A stretch of 64,000 bases of DNA, from contig OY294045.1 in assembly GCA_958510825.1 (NCBI GenBank), forward strand, positions 8,979,916 to 9,043,915, in the 5' to 3' direction. The translations under genes were made by a program, and so were the position numbers. Below the pieces are notes generated by a model. That model was not told where the DNA came from, searched no databases, and saw only the letters and a program-made list of their open reading frames with translations. This document shows, in pieces, positions 23,332 through 34,432 of the stretch. This DNA is from Brachypterus glaber. Taxonomy: Eukaryota > Arthropoda > Insecta > Coleoptera > Kateretidae. Positions within the stretch are counted from its first letter, which is position 1. Each line of letters begins with the position of its first letter.

Positions 23332-24154
23332 TTTGAAAATTTTCTAAATTTCGGAAAGCCTTGTATTCGTGCAAAAATTTTCAATTTTTTTTTGTGTATT
23401 TTTGCGTTTTATGACGTTTTATGTCGATATAAATCAATTTCGAGCAAAAAAAAATTATCGGTCGGTCGGTCGATCGGTCTGTCCGGGAAATCTTGTGGGC
23501 ACGATAACTTAAGAACGCTTTAAGCTAGAGACTTGAAATTTGGCATACAGGTATGTTACCAAAAGTTCTCGCTCGTGATTGTTTTTGGTAAACATTGGGG
23601 TGCGGCAAGGGGGGCAAATGGAGAAAAATACATTTTTTTAGGAAAATTTGAAAATTGCTATATATGGGTTTTCAAGGTTGCTGAAATTGAATCTGATAAA
23701 AAAACTTTTCTAATTCCACCCCCGAGGGGATGAGGGGCAAATATTTTTCAATATTATTAATATTTTCTTCAAAATTGGTATATAGGGGTTTTTGGGGTCG
23801 ACGAATATGAATCTTATAATACTTTTTTTCTAATTTCACCCCCTGAGGGGTGGGGGTAGTTTTCGTGAAAACTGGTGTATTGGGGTTTTTGAGGTTGCTG
23901 AAAGTGAATCTGATAATAAATTTTTTCTAAATCCACCCCCTGAGGAGTGGGGGGTAGTTTTCGGGAAAATTGTTATATTGGGGTTTTTGAGGTCGTTGAA
24001 AGTGAATCTGATTATAAAAAAATTCTAACTTTACCCCTAAAGGGGAAGAGGGTAGTTTTCGTGAAAATTGGTATATTAAGGTTTTTATGGTTGTTGAAAG
24101 TGAATCTGATAATAAAACATCCATTTTACGGGCGGAGGTGAAAAATGGGAAAGC
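23332..24154 (+). mobile_element. Family-D element with GCTTTCCCATTTT inverted ends and internal subrepeats
   Basis: The ends GCTTTCCCATTTT (left) and AAAATGGGAAAGC (right) are inverted repeats. Inside are a GGTCGGTCGGTCGATCGG tract, a conserved ACTTAAGAACGCTTTAAGC block, and about five ~98-bp tandem subrepeats (each with GGGTTTTT.AGGTTG.TGAA, GAATCTGATAATAAA and CCACCCCCTGAGGGGTGGGG). Shorter copies are at 43334-43715 (two subrepeats) and 6548-6990. Related material in reverse orientation lies near 57700-57930. No transposase is seen. Confidence 0.7.
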
Positions 24155-25886
24155 TCTTTTACTGGGCAGTGTAATTTTTACTATATTCAAATTTATTTGT
24201 AAACACCTGAAACTTTACTACATTACCAATAAACATATCAATATTCTATTTGGTAAAAAATAAACAAACTGCAGGAGCCTAAAAAAATATTATTGCTTTT
24301 TAAAAAAGATTGAAAACTGACAATATTAGAAACCCATGTCCCAAATATTGCCAGAGTACTGACAATAATAGTAAAGAACAAAATTAAAAAAAATTAACAA
24401 TCTAATAAAAAGCACAATAATAATTTTAGTTGTTTTTAGGTAAAATTAAGGCCCCACGTATAGTATCGATTACAATCTCATATCGGCCTGGCGTTTCTCT
24501 TCGAATAACAAGCAGAACCAAGATTTAGAACTCTCTGATTTCTTTGTTACTTTCTTGTTGTTTTTTTTTTGTTTTTGTCATTTTTTTGTTCGCATTACAA
24601 TATTAGGAACACAGCTACTTGGGCGAAAATTTCAAAAAATTACCTTTTCGCTTATTTATTGAGTAAAACACAATATGGGTCAAGAAAGTGCATGTTTCTG
24701 CCTACCTTATTACGTTATTGTCCTGCAATAATCAATCCTATCCATATTGCGACAGTCAGCACAATTTTACAAGTTTTTTATAGTGGGAGATAACGAAACA
24801 TGAATTGCGTTTTTGTGTACGCCATTACCAACTAAATATAAATATAACAGATATACTGGTAGTGCCATCAATGACACAGAGGATGAACTAATAAATTTAA
24901 GAGGCAGTGGTAGTATTAGGAGCATGACAATAATTGGCTCACCCACCTTATATCTCAATGACTTTTTTTAATGGCAAATATCGAAAAACTTTATTTCCAG
25001 GTCACCGAGGAGATTACGTGCAAATTACAGTAAAGTCCATTTAAAAAATATTTTTTATAAAAATAACGGAATCCACATGAATTGTTTATTGAACTGGTAA
25101 AGTTCGAAGTGGGTATATTTCAAAAATGCTACACGAACATTTAAAAGGCTTTATGTTATGGACCTGTTACCATTGGATCAATGAACTTTTTATGTTGAAT
25201 TACTAGTATTTTTATCATTGATAAAACAAGAAACACCAACACTACATCTGCCCAAAAATACTACTGCAAAAATACACCAAGTCCCAAAGATGTTTAAAGC
25301 TTATTATTCTATAATAGTCTGCCCTATTTATTATACCAATTAATTAATTACTAAAAACTAAAAATTTAAACAAAAAAAAAACTCGAATATCATAGTATAA
25401 CTAAGTGGGTAGAACATATAACTATATTTTGATTTTTTCATTTTTTTTTTAATTTAAAGTAGTTTATTGACAACAAAAGTTATACAAAAGGCCATTGACC
25501 GAGGTCCTTCAGCCAGTATTCAATATAAATAGTAATAGTAACAGTATCACTGTAAATAACAAAAATAAACTTTATGAAAAAAAAAAAAATAAATAAATAA
25601 CTTATTGTTTTGCAGCAAAAAAAAAAAAAAATTGTACATATATGTAAAACATTTATTCGTTCAGATCTTGATTTTTTCATTATATTTTAAAAACCTCTTT
25701 TATATTATCTAAAATAAAACCTATTCCAATTTTCACCTTTTTTTAACTAGATTTTACAGGATATTTTAAATCGAGCATTCTCCTCTAAAACAATAATATA
25801 TTTATTTGCCTATTAGAACAAAATGAATAAATAAACAGACAAAAATCATTAAAAATATAAATTATTTAAAATATATTTACTATTAT
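24155..25886. other. Gene-free stretch
   Basis: About 1.7 kb without supported genes. Several 60-75-codon frames are AT-driven and have no recognised domains. Confidence 0.4.
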
Positions 25887-26493
25887 GGGGCTGTCCATAT
25901 ATTACGTAAAGCAATTTTTCAAAAAAATTTTTTCTCGATAAAACAAACATGAACCTAAAATATAGTATAACATAACCTTAAAAAAAAATTACACGAAAAA
26001 ATCACTCAAACTTTAAAAAAATATTCATAATCAATATCACACAGGGAAAAAATACTAGGTACCTCTTTTTACACTGAGTGTCGCATATAACACGTATATT
26101 GCACAGGTACACAAAATAGTACACACATTGGTGTTCTGTGAGTACACATTCCGCGCGAAAATGTATTATCGCCGATAATTCATCGGCAAGATCACGCAAG
26201 AATAGGGCCGTAAGATTTTTTTTTAATATCAATGTCAACAGGTTTTTACCGATTACAATATTATTTAAATATGCATAGTTTCGTCAATTTTTGTGTGAAA
26301 AAGGGAATTATGGGCCACTAAATAGTAATTTATGTTGAAATAAAAATACATCTGCCAAGCTTAGGAAATAAACATTAAATTTATTAAATTCCGTTACGTA
26401 ACGTTTACATAGACCCACCCCTCCCCCCTGTCACAAACTGTAACAATTTCTCTGACCTCCCCTAGGCGCCTTACGTAATATATGGACAGCCCC
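25887..26493. mobile_element. 607-bp TIR element (GGGGCTGTCCATATATTACG)
   Basis: The left end GGGGCTGTCCATATATTACG (TAA follows) and right end TTACGTAATATATGGACAGC (CCC follows) are perfect inverted repeats of about 23 bp. They are flanked by TAT/TAT or TA/TA, which could be a target duplication. The interior contains a GTTACGTAACG palindrome and a C-rich tract but no transposase. The TIR resembles that of the 33789-33949 element (both include ATTACGTAA). Confidence 0.8.
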
Positions 26494-26944
26494 TATAGTA
26501 ACTATAATATTTCTTAATTAATCTTAAAAGGAATTATTTATTGTTTATATTAATTACTACCATTTAATTTTAATTTTCTAATATAATTTTAAGGTTAATG
26601 ATAAGCAATAATATGAATTTTTAACTTAATTTTATAGACTATTCTCTACAAATATTTTCTTCTAGGTATAAATATTTATAACTAATTTTAACAATAGTAA
26701 TTTACAAAATATTTCACAATACAACATAAATATTGAAGAAAGTTAGAATCAATCATAAAAATCCTGTTAACTAAATAAAGTCCATAACCTGTTGGGTTTA
26801 TTCTCGTCTTGATTGTCGAGAGTCCTGATTTGCGAGCCAATAGGTTTGGATGGCCTTGTCTTGACCATTTTCGACGATTAACAGAGATCTCGTCTGGAAA
26901 GAGTCTCGACGATTAACTTCTTGTCTCGTCTTGTGAGAACTTGA
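26494..26944. other. Gene-free stretch
   Basis: No gene. A short segment with repeated TCTCGTCTTG / GTCTCGACGATTAAC motifs lies at 26800-26940. Confidence 0.35.
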
Positions 26945-27330
26945 TTTTTAGCGTTTTTTGTTTATGATTAAGGCAATTATTATTGTATTTGGTTAATTTA
27001 GCACTTATATAAAAGATAATTTAAAATTGGTAAAAAAATGTTATAAACAACGTTTTCCTAAAACGCATTGTTTTTGAGATATTGGCATTTAAAGCAGTAA
27101 AAGTTTTTTTTAGCATATCTCACATATTTATAACCCGATTTCAAAAAATTATATTTTAAATAAAAGCTCTATAAAAAATGTTATATACAGTTTTTTGCTA
27201 GAATATAATGTTTTAAAGATACAGAATTTAAAATCAAACAAAACACCTAGTTTGAAATTTGCAAACTAGATGGCTCTAGTGTACAATAATGCCGATGTTT
27301 TGACAGGGTGCTTGCAACGTTTCATCTAGT
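26945..27330 (-). repeat. Family-A repeat, partial copy on minus strand
   Basis: Reverse complement of the first ~385 bp of the family-A unit (compare 46195-46580). It ends at the block CATCGGCATTATTGTACACT and TTGCAAGCACCCTGTCAAAA. Confidence 0.7.
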
Positions 27331-27363
27331 TATATTTTGCACGTCTGTGTAATTCGTCAGCTA

Positions 27364-27750
27364 TACACGGAAAAAAAAATTATAGCTAGGAGAGCTATAA
27401 CACACATACCAAGCAAATTATAATCGCTTATTATATAAATACAAGGCTTTCTCTTACAATTATGGCAGTCAGTGTAAAAATTTATATGAAATACTTTAAT
27501 TGTTTAGTGAATAATAAAATATAACAAATAGTATGGCATTTATAGCTTAAATAGATTTAATTATTGTCCGTGCTAATAATTTTTATAATATAATAAAATT
27601 TCTGTAAATTTATAATAGTGCCTGTAATAAATATAATCGTGTCTGTAATATATATATTCGTTTCCAATTTATTTTTAACATTATTAGTTACTGTGTCCCT
27701 TATAATCTATAGCTTAAATCACTATAATTTGCCACTGTTACCAAATATCT
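27364..27750 (+). mobile_element. Second copy of the TACACGGAAAAA element, right end lost
   Basis: Matches 3930-4316 with only a few base differences. The last ~40 bp and the right TIR are missing; the sequence passes directly into the 381-bp tandem array. Confidence 0.7.
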
Positions 27751-27769
27751 ATAATTTTTATTCAGTATT

Positions 27770-28980
27770 TTTCATTGACGCAAACGATTAAAAGTATTAG
27801 CCCGTAAAATAACGGATGTCTGACGGAAGTGTACACAATAGTTTTTATTAGTGTTTGAACAAAAGTACGAGCATTTAAATTTTGATGAATTTTCGGTTTC
27901 CCGTCATATTTATCAATATTTTTTTTACTATAAATGGCGTACATCCATATATGCATGTATTTATCGATTGCAGCCTGAATAGAAATTGTGCTTTTTGAAA
28001 TTGTATGCGAAGCACACTAGGGGCTCATTGGGATCCATAATCTGCCCATTTTTCCCGAAATTGTTCCTAAGACAAGGAACACCATAATATGGTGTAACCA
28101 GTTTTAAAGATTTAAAAAAAAAACAAAAAATGAGGTATTTTTCACTGTCATGCCAATATTTGGGCTTTTTCAGGGCTAAAATATTAAGTATGCATTAAAA
28201 CAAACAAAGTAAACAAAATAGTTTTTATTAGTGTTTGAACAAAAGTACAAGCATTTAAATTTTGATGAATTTTCGGTTTCCCGTCATATTTATCAATATT
28301 TTTTTTTACTATAAATGGCGTACATCCATATATGCATGTATTTATCGATTGCAGCCTGAATAGAAATTGTGCTATTTGAAATTGTATGCGAAGCACACTA
28401 GGGGCTCATTGGGATCCATAATCTGCCCATTTTTCCCGAATTTGTTCTTAAGACAAGGAACACCATAATATGGTGTAACCAGTTTTAAAGATTAAAAAAA
28501 AAAAACAAAAAATGAGGTGGTTTTTCACTGTCATGCCAATATTTAGGCTTTTTCAGGGCTAAAATATTAAGTATGCATTAAAACAAACAAAGTAAACAAA
28601 ATAGTTTTTATTAGTGTTTGAACAAAAGTACGAGCATTTAAATTTTGATGAATTTTCGGTTTCCCGTCATATTTATCAATATTTTTTTTACTATAAATGG
28701 CGTACATCCATATATGCATGTATTTATCGATTGCAACCTGAATAGAAATTGTGCTATTTGAAATTGTATGCGAAGCACACTAGGGGCTCATTGGGATCCA
28801 TAATCTGACCATTTTTCCCGAATTTGTTCTTAAGACAAGGAACAACATAATATGGTGTAACCAGTTTTAAAGATTAAAAAAAAAAACAAAAAATGAGGTA
28901 TTTTTCACTGTCATGCCAATATTTGGGCTTTTTCAGGGCTAAAATATTAAGTATGCATTAAAACAAACAAAGTAAACAAA
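27770..28980 (-). repeat. Tandem array, 381-382 bp period, three units
   Basis: The block ATTGTATGCGAAGCACACTA recurs at 28000, 28381 and 28763. Units carry TTTTGATGAATTTTCGGTTT, ATGGCGTACATCCATATATG and CTCATTGGGATCCATAATCT. Read on the minus strand each unit includes TTTTAGCCCTGAAAAAGCCC.., a mutated relative of the hammerhead-like core at 29174-29201 (+). Only short AT-rich frames exist, so it is non-coding. It resembles terminal repeats of Penelope-like elements or a second retrozyme-like family. Confidence 0.8.
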
Positions 28981-29222
28981 AACATTACATCAACAAACAA
29001 AATACACCGGACATTTTTCAACAGGAGAGTACTCACTGTAGAACAATTAATTACAGAAATTTATTGTTCTACAGTGAGTACTCTCCTGTTGAAAAATGTC
29101 CAGTGTATTTTGTTTGTTGATGTAATGTTTTTGTTTACTTTGTTTCTTTTAATGCATGTTTAATAATTTAGCCCTGAAGAAGCCTAAATATTAGGTGAAA
29201 CGTTAGCATGATTATGTAATGC
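28968..29222 (+). mobile_element. Inverted junction and terminal segment of the 381-bp array
   Basis: 28968-29056 (ACAAAGTAAACAAAAACATT..GAGAGTACTCACTGTAGAACA) is followed by its near-perfect inverse to about 29147, so orientation flips. The plus-strand segment then continues through TTAATGCATG..TTTAGCCCTGAAGA to GAAACG and an AATAAAG near 29222. The ~85-bp arms and orientation switch match the mixed tandem/inverted structures known for Penelope-like elements. Confidence 0.65.
29174..29201 (+). ncRNA. Hammerhead-like core (partial)
   Basis: CTGAAGA (29174-29180), a 6-bp stem II GCCTAA/TTAGGT with a 3-nt loop, then GAAAC (29197-29201). These are the invariant hammerhead core elements with an intact stem II. 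I could not find a convincing stem I or cleavage triplet, so catalytic activity is uncertain. Confidence 0.45.
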
Positions 29223-29907
29223 AATAAAGTTTTTATTTGCTTCATTTCCGAGTGTTTATCACGAATAACCCTAAATAAAAAAAATTTAATACGCTTGTAG
29301 AATACGCTGAAGCTACTCATGTGTAGAATATGTGGTTAAATTTTCATAAGGATCGGTCCAGTGGTTCCGAAGAAATCACCGCCGCCTACCGAAAAAACGT
29401 TGTTTTGAGAAAAACGCGTTTAAAATTTTTTTTTATTTTTTTAATGAAAAATTATGAAAAAGTCTACGTATACTTTCGAAAAATTTAAAAGAAAACGATC
29501 GATTTTTGAAAATGATGTATAAACCAGAATGAAGTCAGTTTGCAATGCAAATTGCACAGGTGTAATTTTACCTATACATATAGATGTAAATAAAGCCTAA
29601 ATAAACTAACTGTTAACTGTCAAACTATCTACTTGATGTAAAGTTTTCTATCACAAAAAAATTATCATGGTCCCTGCTAAGCAACTAATATTTGTAAATG
29701 CAGTACTGGTTGTTTTTTTGTTTGTGTTGTAGAGTTTTATACTTAAGGCCGGTTATTTTAAAACTGTCCAGGTGGCATGCAACTAAAAACAGCAGCTGCT
29801 TTTGCAAGAACTAATTTAAAACATTGATTTTTATATTTTCGCTTACCCATTGTTTCAAACTTTTAAATAGAATTTTTACGCTGAGATGATTTTACTTTTC
29901 CATATAT
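29223..29907. other. Gene-free stretch
   Basis: No supported gene or repeat structure. Confidence 0.35.
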
Positions 29908-30633
29908 AGCATCCCAGATAGCACAAAGTAATACTATGGACATCCAATGGACGTTTGTTCATGGACGGCTGTATGTCCATAGGATGCCCACTTTTTCTCT
30001 ATGGACATCCGTTCAGAGTCCAGATGACACAACTGTGGACATCCATAAGGTGTCCGTTCAAACCATCCATCCAGCATCCACAGGACTTGCTTTTTTGCTT
30101 ACTTAACTGGTTTTTGCGACTGTGGAAAACTGTTATTTAACACGCAATGTTTGTTGTTGTTTGTTTGTTTGTTTAGGGCAAATCTGCCAAAGGCTTTTTC
30201 GACCACTTCGAATATACTTAGTAAGCTAAAATTTGGTACACATGCTCGTCTGACAATACAATTTTATATAAAACTTAACCCCAACCCCCTACACCTAAAC
30301 TTTAAAAAATCTATTTATTACCCACGAGATAATTTAAAACTAAAATTAGGTTACATACAAGTGATAATCAAATTTTAAAATAAATTTTACTTCCCCCCTT
30401 ATGTTTCCATCACCCCCCATACGCGTATAAGGCTAAGTTTACCCTCTCTCTGTTTCACCCACTTAGAATAAACGTAGAGAGCTGAAATTATTGGCGTTAA
30501 ATGGACACTGAATGGACGTCCACTAATAGTCGTACAAAGGCTGTAAATATAATAATATAATGGGCCAATGTACTTAAAAGGGATCTAAAATGGACGTCCA
30601 TTGGACGACCGGTGCTATATGGGATATAAAGTG
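29908..30633. mobile_element. Element with inverted ends and GGACATCCA/TGGACGTCCA motifs
   Basis: Left end CATCCCAGATAGCACAAAGT, right end GACCGGTGCTATATGGGATA. Near both ends TGGACATCCA or TGGACGTCCA palindromes recur many times (29938-30085 and 30500-30607). No transposase. The ~75-84-codon frames inside are not supported as genes. Confidence 0.6.
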
Positions 30634-30849
30634 GGAAAGTCTTGCGTTGGTGAAAAATAATTTTAAAGTCTGTCGGACAGTCAGTCCTTCCAGAAAGTTT
30701 CTGACCGCGATAACTAGAAACGCTTTGTGATAAAGACTCCATATTTGTCAAACATAGACCATTGCTTACTCAAAGTTCAACTACAGTTCGGGGTTTATAT
30801 TATAGGGAGTAAAATGTGTTATATTTATATGCGCTTGAATATTATACGG

Positions 30850-31070
30850 TAAGGACAGAAATTTTTAATTTTAAACAAAATTATAAAAATATTTAAATAT
30901 TCCATCAATCTATTTTCTAATCATCTACAGAGTGATATTGGTAGACTGACAGTTTCGGGCTGCTGGCCCTCTTCAGTACCAAGAGTCAACTCTGCACGCT
31001 GATTAGGAAAACGTTTTTAGACTTTATTCGCAAAAGGAATATAGTCATTAGATTGATGTAGACTTGTGTC
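30850..31070 (-). mobile_element. Hammerhead-bearing repeat (retrozyme-like), partial single copy
   Basis: About 220 bp of the 354-bp unit found at 35485-36953, on the minus strand, with a few substitutions. It begins AAGGACAGAAATTTTTAATT, the inverse of the array's right end. It includes the complete ribozyme (30938-30982). An inverted 60-bp piece of the same unit (31071-31130, +) follows directly, starting at TCAGTCTACCAATATC only a few bases from the ribozyme cleavage point. Confidence 0.8.
30938..30982 (-). ncRNA. Type I hammerhead ribozyme
   Basis: On the minus strand: stem I UUGGUA, core CUGAAGA, stem II GGGC-CAGCA-GCCC, GAA, stem III ACU-GUC-AGU, cleavage C17, stem I UACCAA. Every conserved core position is present and the three stems are fully paired. 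Confidence 0.8.
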
Positions 31071-31529
31071 AGTCTACCAATATCACTCTGTACGATGATT
31101 AGAAAATAGATTGATGGAATAATAAATTATACGGTAGTTTCGAATTTTCAAAAAAATTTAAAAATCGTCCTAGGCAAAAAAAATCTTGGATATAGTGACT
31201 GCTAGGTAAGCCTCTTTTTCAAACATCTCGAACTTCGATTGGAATTGATAAAATGTAACGTATAAGTGCCCAAAATTTGTTTCTGGTCATGAACTTGTGC
31301 AAAAAGCAAGGTTTATTGTTCTAGAAGCTAAACATCCCCTTAAACAAAGGGTTAACTAGGGGTACTTGAATTGAATTTTATACCAAACTTCCTCACATTT
31401 TATTGAACATAACTGACTGGATCCCTTTAACTCGATTTTTATTGAGATACTTTATGATTTACTACTTTTTTTGGTGCTTGGGGGGTAGTTTTACCCTCTA
31501 TGTGGGAGTGGATTTTCATCAAATCCAAG

Positions 31530-31990
31530 GGTGATACCCTTTTACGCGTTTTTTATGTTTTATATTACAGAAAAATATTTAAAAAACATATTTTTGCACA
31601 AATATAAGCAACATTTTTTTTTGAATGTCCGTCTGTCTGTCCGTCTGTCCGGTGTCAAGTTTTTTTGTAGACACGATAACTCAAGAACGAATAATCCGAT
31701 CGACTCAAAATTTTTAGGAAAAATCAAGTTCTATGGGAGTAAGATCTCTATTGTTTTTGAAAGTAATCCCCCCAAAAACAAAAAAGTTATGGTGGATGAA
31801 CAAAAAAAAAAAAAATAAAAATAAATAAGTCTCAAAAAAAAAAATATATTTTTTTCGTTTTTTTTTTTTGCAAAAAGAAAATTAAAAAAAAAATAAAAAT
31901 TTTGAATAAGTTTTTTTTTGAATTTTTTTTTTTTGAAAAAAAAAAAATAATTTTTAAATTTTTCGTTAAAAAAAAATATTGTTATTTTAT
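31530..31990. repeat. Family-C repeat (inverse copy) plus A/T low-complexity tract
   Basis: 31610-31800 is the inverse of 20570-20855 (GTCCGTCTGTCTGTCCGTCT, CACGATAACTCAAGAACGAA, AATCCCCCCAAAAACAAAAA). 31800-31990 is long A and T runs. The 95-codon frame is a by-product. Confidence 0.6.
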
Positions 31991-32341
31991 TTGGAAAAAT
32001 GCAATATACCCTTCACTGTAAATATACTTTTATAAACAGTATGATAATAAATAAACTTGTGTAAACTAATAAATAATAAATATAAATATATCTGATAAAC
32101 GGGCCTGTTCCCTCCTGAAACGTGAAATGACTACTAAAATTTACTTCATGGGCGATATTTTACATGTCGTATTTTCAGGTCACTGAATCAAATCTATTTT
32201 AATGAGGTGAAAAATTGGTATTTACCTACAATGTACATGTGAGAAAATGCTTATATGGGTTAACCGGTTATAAATTGGATGTTCATCCTTTCAATATTTC
32301 TAAATTCCGCGTTGTAAATTACTAATTTCTGGTCATCATCA

Positions 32342-32704
32342 TACAGGGTGATGAATAACTGGCATGCCACAATTTAAGAGGTGACCCTGTCTCCAAAAAT
32401 ATCAAAAAAAGTTCCTATAAAGGTTGGTTCTCAAATGAGCCCTAAGGGAGCTACGCCCCTTTAAAATTGTAATAAAAATAAGGTTTTTAATTAATAACTC
32501 TGGTACCCTTTAAGCTAGAGTGACGAGCTTTTGCATGTATACTAGTATTAATAAGGGCAATAAGTTTATGTTAATTTAGTTTTTTGAATTTATCCAGAGG
32601 CGTCACTAGACGGAAAAATTTATTAGGCTTAACACATTTTTGCCCCAAACTTTTTTATTGGCACTTTTTTTGGATTCCTTGAGTAAAAATATATAAAAAA
32701 TGTC
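32342..32704 (+). mobile_element. Left arm of a TACAGGGTG foldback element
   Basis: Homologous to the left arms at 42328 and 54361 (AACTGGCATGCCA, AAAGTTCCTATAAAGGTTGG, GAGCCCTAAGGGAGCTACG, CTAGTATTAATAAGGGCAAT). The homology stops at AAATGTCAT (32704). The expected loop and right arm are replaced by transposase sequence. Confidence 0.75.
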
Positions 32705-33085
32705 ATGTCAACCAAGCAGTGGATCCTCCAAGAGGACAACGACCCTAAACATCGGAGCAACTTGTGTAGCCAGTGGAAGAGGACATCCGACATCATCACG
32801 CTGGATTGGCCGTCCCAATCGCCCGACGCAAACTCCATTGAAAATGTGTGGTCATTTATTAAGCACAAGCTTCGCGAGAAAAAGGTATATACATTAAAGC
32901 AGCTATCACGAGAAATTAGGACAATATGGAGATCTTTGCCGAAGGAATATGCAAAAAAAAATTCGTTCAAAGTATGCCCCGACGATGCCAGGCGATCATT
33001 GACGCTAATAGAGACTGGACAATTTACTAAGTTATTTTCATTGATCTATCATTCATTAACTGTGATTAAATGTAAAAAAAAATAG
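32705..33085 (+). pseudogene. Tc1-family transposase C-terminal fragment (DD34E)
   Basis: A 126-codon open frame. Its first third is the end of a Tc1/mariner DDE catalytic domain: the second catalytic Asp in QEDNDPKH (D11), then 34 residues, then the catalytic Glu in SPDANSIENVW (E46), which is the DD34E spacing of the Tc1 family. The DWPSQSPD motif typical of the family is present. A Lys-rich C-terminus follows and the frame ends naturally at TAG. The N-terminal HTH DNA-binding domains and the first Asp are missing, so it cannot transpose. The sequence starts exactly where the foldback arm at 32342-32704 loses homology to its relatives. It is either an unrelated Tc1 remnant captured by the foldback, or evidence that the foldback derives from a Tc1 element. 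Confidence 0.85.
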
Positions 33086-33788
33086 TATAAATATATTCTT
33101 AAATAAACAATGCGTAACACGCTCTTACTTGACCGACTGTATCTGCTGTGGACCACCGGCTTATGGCGACTTCCGAACCAAAATTCTCCTTTTACCATGA
33201 AGGTTTTCTCCTTTTATAGACATTTTCAGGAAAAATCAAGTTCTATTAAGAAAGAGCCCTATTATTTTTGAAAATAATCCCCCCAAAAACAAAAAAAGTT
33301 TTTTGGGGTTAAACTTTATTTTTCGTTTCTACAAAAAGCCTTTTTTTTTTAAAAAAAGATAAAAGAGTATGAAATACAAGCCGTAGCATTAAATATTGAT
33401 TTATTACAAATTTAGGATAAAGGAAAATAAATATTCCTTAATTAGGTTAAAGCAAAACAATTTTTCATCACTATAATGAAGGGAATTTCATGATAATTAG
33501 GTTAATTTCATAACACAGAGTTATCTAATTTCCACCTACCTAAATTGAATACAATAACGTTCGTTCACCTTTTAACCAAAGCACAAACAAAAGTAAATTC
33601 AAGTTTCTTTTAAAAATAGTGGTCAAGGTCATCAGTCTGTTTCAGGCAGACACTGTCGCGCAATGGGTTATTTACCTTGAATATCTGGTGTAAAGATAGT
33701 TATAATAAAGTAAAAATATTAAATATTAAGAAAAATGCCCCTGAGGATACCTTAAAAATGTGTAGTTTAAGGTTTGTTTTTGATCTGT
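33086..33788. other. Gene-free stretch
   Basis: Possible 3' flank of the Tc1 remnant to about 33190, then a family-C fragment (33230-33315). Nothing else is recognised. Confidence 0.35.
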
Positions 33789-33949
33789 TAAGGGAACGTT
33801 CAAGTATTACGTAACGCTCCTAGGGGGGGTGGGGGTCATTTTGGAGTGTTACGCCCATGTTAATGGTATAGGAAAACAGCGTTACAGGGGGGGATGGGGG
33901 TCCAAAATGATCGAAATTTGCGTTACGTAATACTTGAACGTTCCCTAAA
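33789..33949. mobile_element. 161-bp hairpin TIR element (GGGAACGTTCAAGTATTACG)
   Basis: Left end AGGGAACGTTCAAGTATTAC(GTAACGC), right end GCGTTACGTAATACTTGAAC(GTTCCCT), perfect inverted repeats of about 28 bp. The G-rich/C-rich inner part is also partly self-complementary. The same terminus occurs singly at 20918-20942, 42208-42242 and 62045-62082, showing a dispersed family. Confidence 0.8.
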
Positions 33950-33989
33950 CGGTAAGGCCAGGGCCGGGTATAGGCATTTTCGTTGGAGG

Positions 33990-34432
33990 GTTGTGTATAA
34001 ATGCCGAATAAGAATAAAAAAAAAACAAAAATGGTCCTCACTCAAAAACAAATTTACCGAATGAATCAAAGATTTGCCGAATGGAAAATGTTTCGTCAGG
34101 GCGGCAACCAAAACTTGGCATGCCTACAAAAACAAAATGGCGCCCAAAAAATACCCTCAAGAAAAAAAGCTTTGAACCTGACGGTTTCTACCAGACTTGA
34201 CGCCCCTACAATTAAAATATTGGCGCCCCGAAAAATACCGTCTAGAAAAAAAGCTTTCTTTATCCCTGGCGCTTTGTCCCTGGCGGTTCTACTAAACTTG
34301 GCGCTGCTCAAAAAAAAAAAAAAATGGCGCGCAAAGCCCAAAAATCTTAAAATCTTTACCCCTCACAAAAATTTGCCTAATAACTCTCAAAGATTTGCCG
34401 ACTGGAAAAGCTTTGGGGGGGGGTGTTATTTG
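33990..34432 (+). repeat. Internally repetitive, basic open frame; probably non-coding
   Basis: An uninterrupted 144-codon frame (34001-34435), Lys/Arg-rich, repeats short motifs: QRFAEWKMF and QRFADWKSF near its ends, KIPSRKKA twice in the middle. The DNA itself is duplicated (GATTTGCCGA.TGGAAAA at 34069 and 34389; AATACC.TC.AGAAAAAAAGC at 34150 and 34233), so the open frame may just follow from repeat structure. No domain is recognised. It borders the 3' end of the Jockey remnant. Confidence 0.3.

Noticed and set aside
32629..32970. 113-codon minus-strand frame and a 65-codon + frame over the Tc1 fragment
   Set aside because: Shadows of the Tc1 transposase remnant in other frames.
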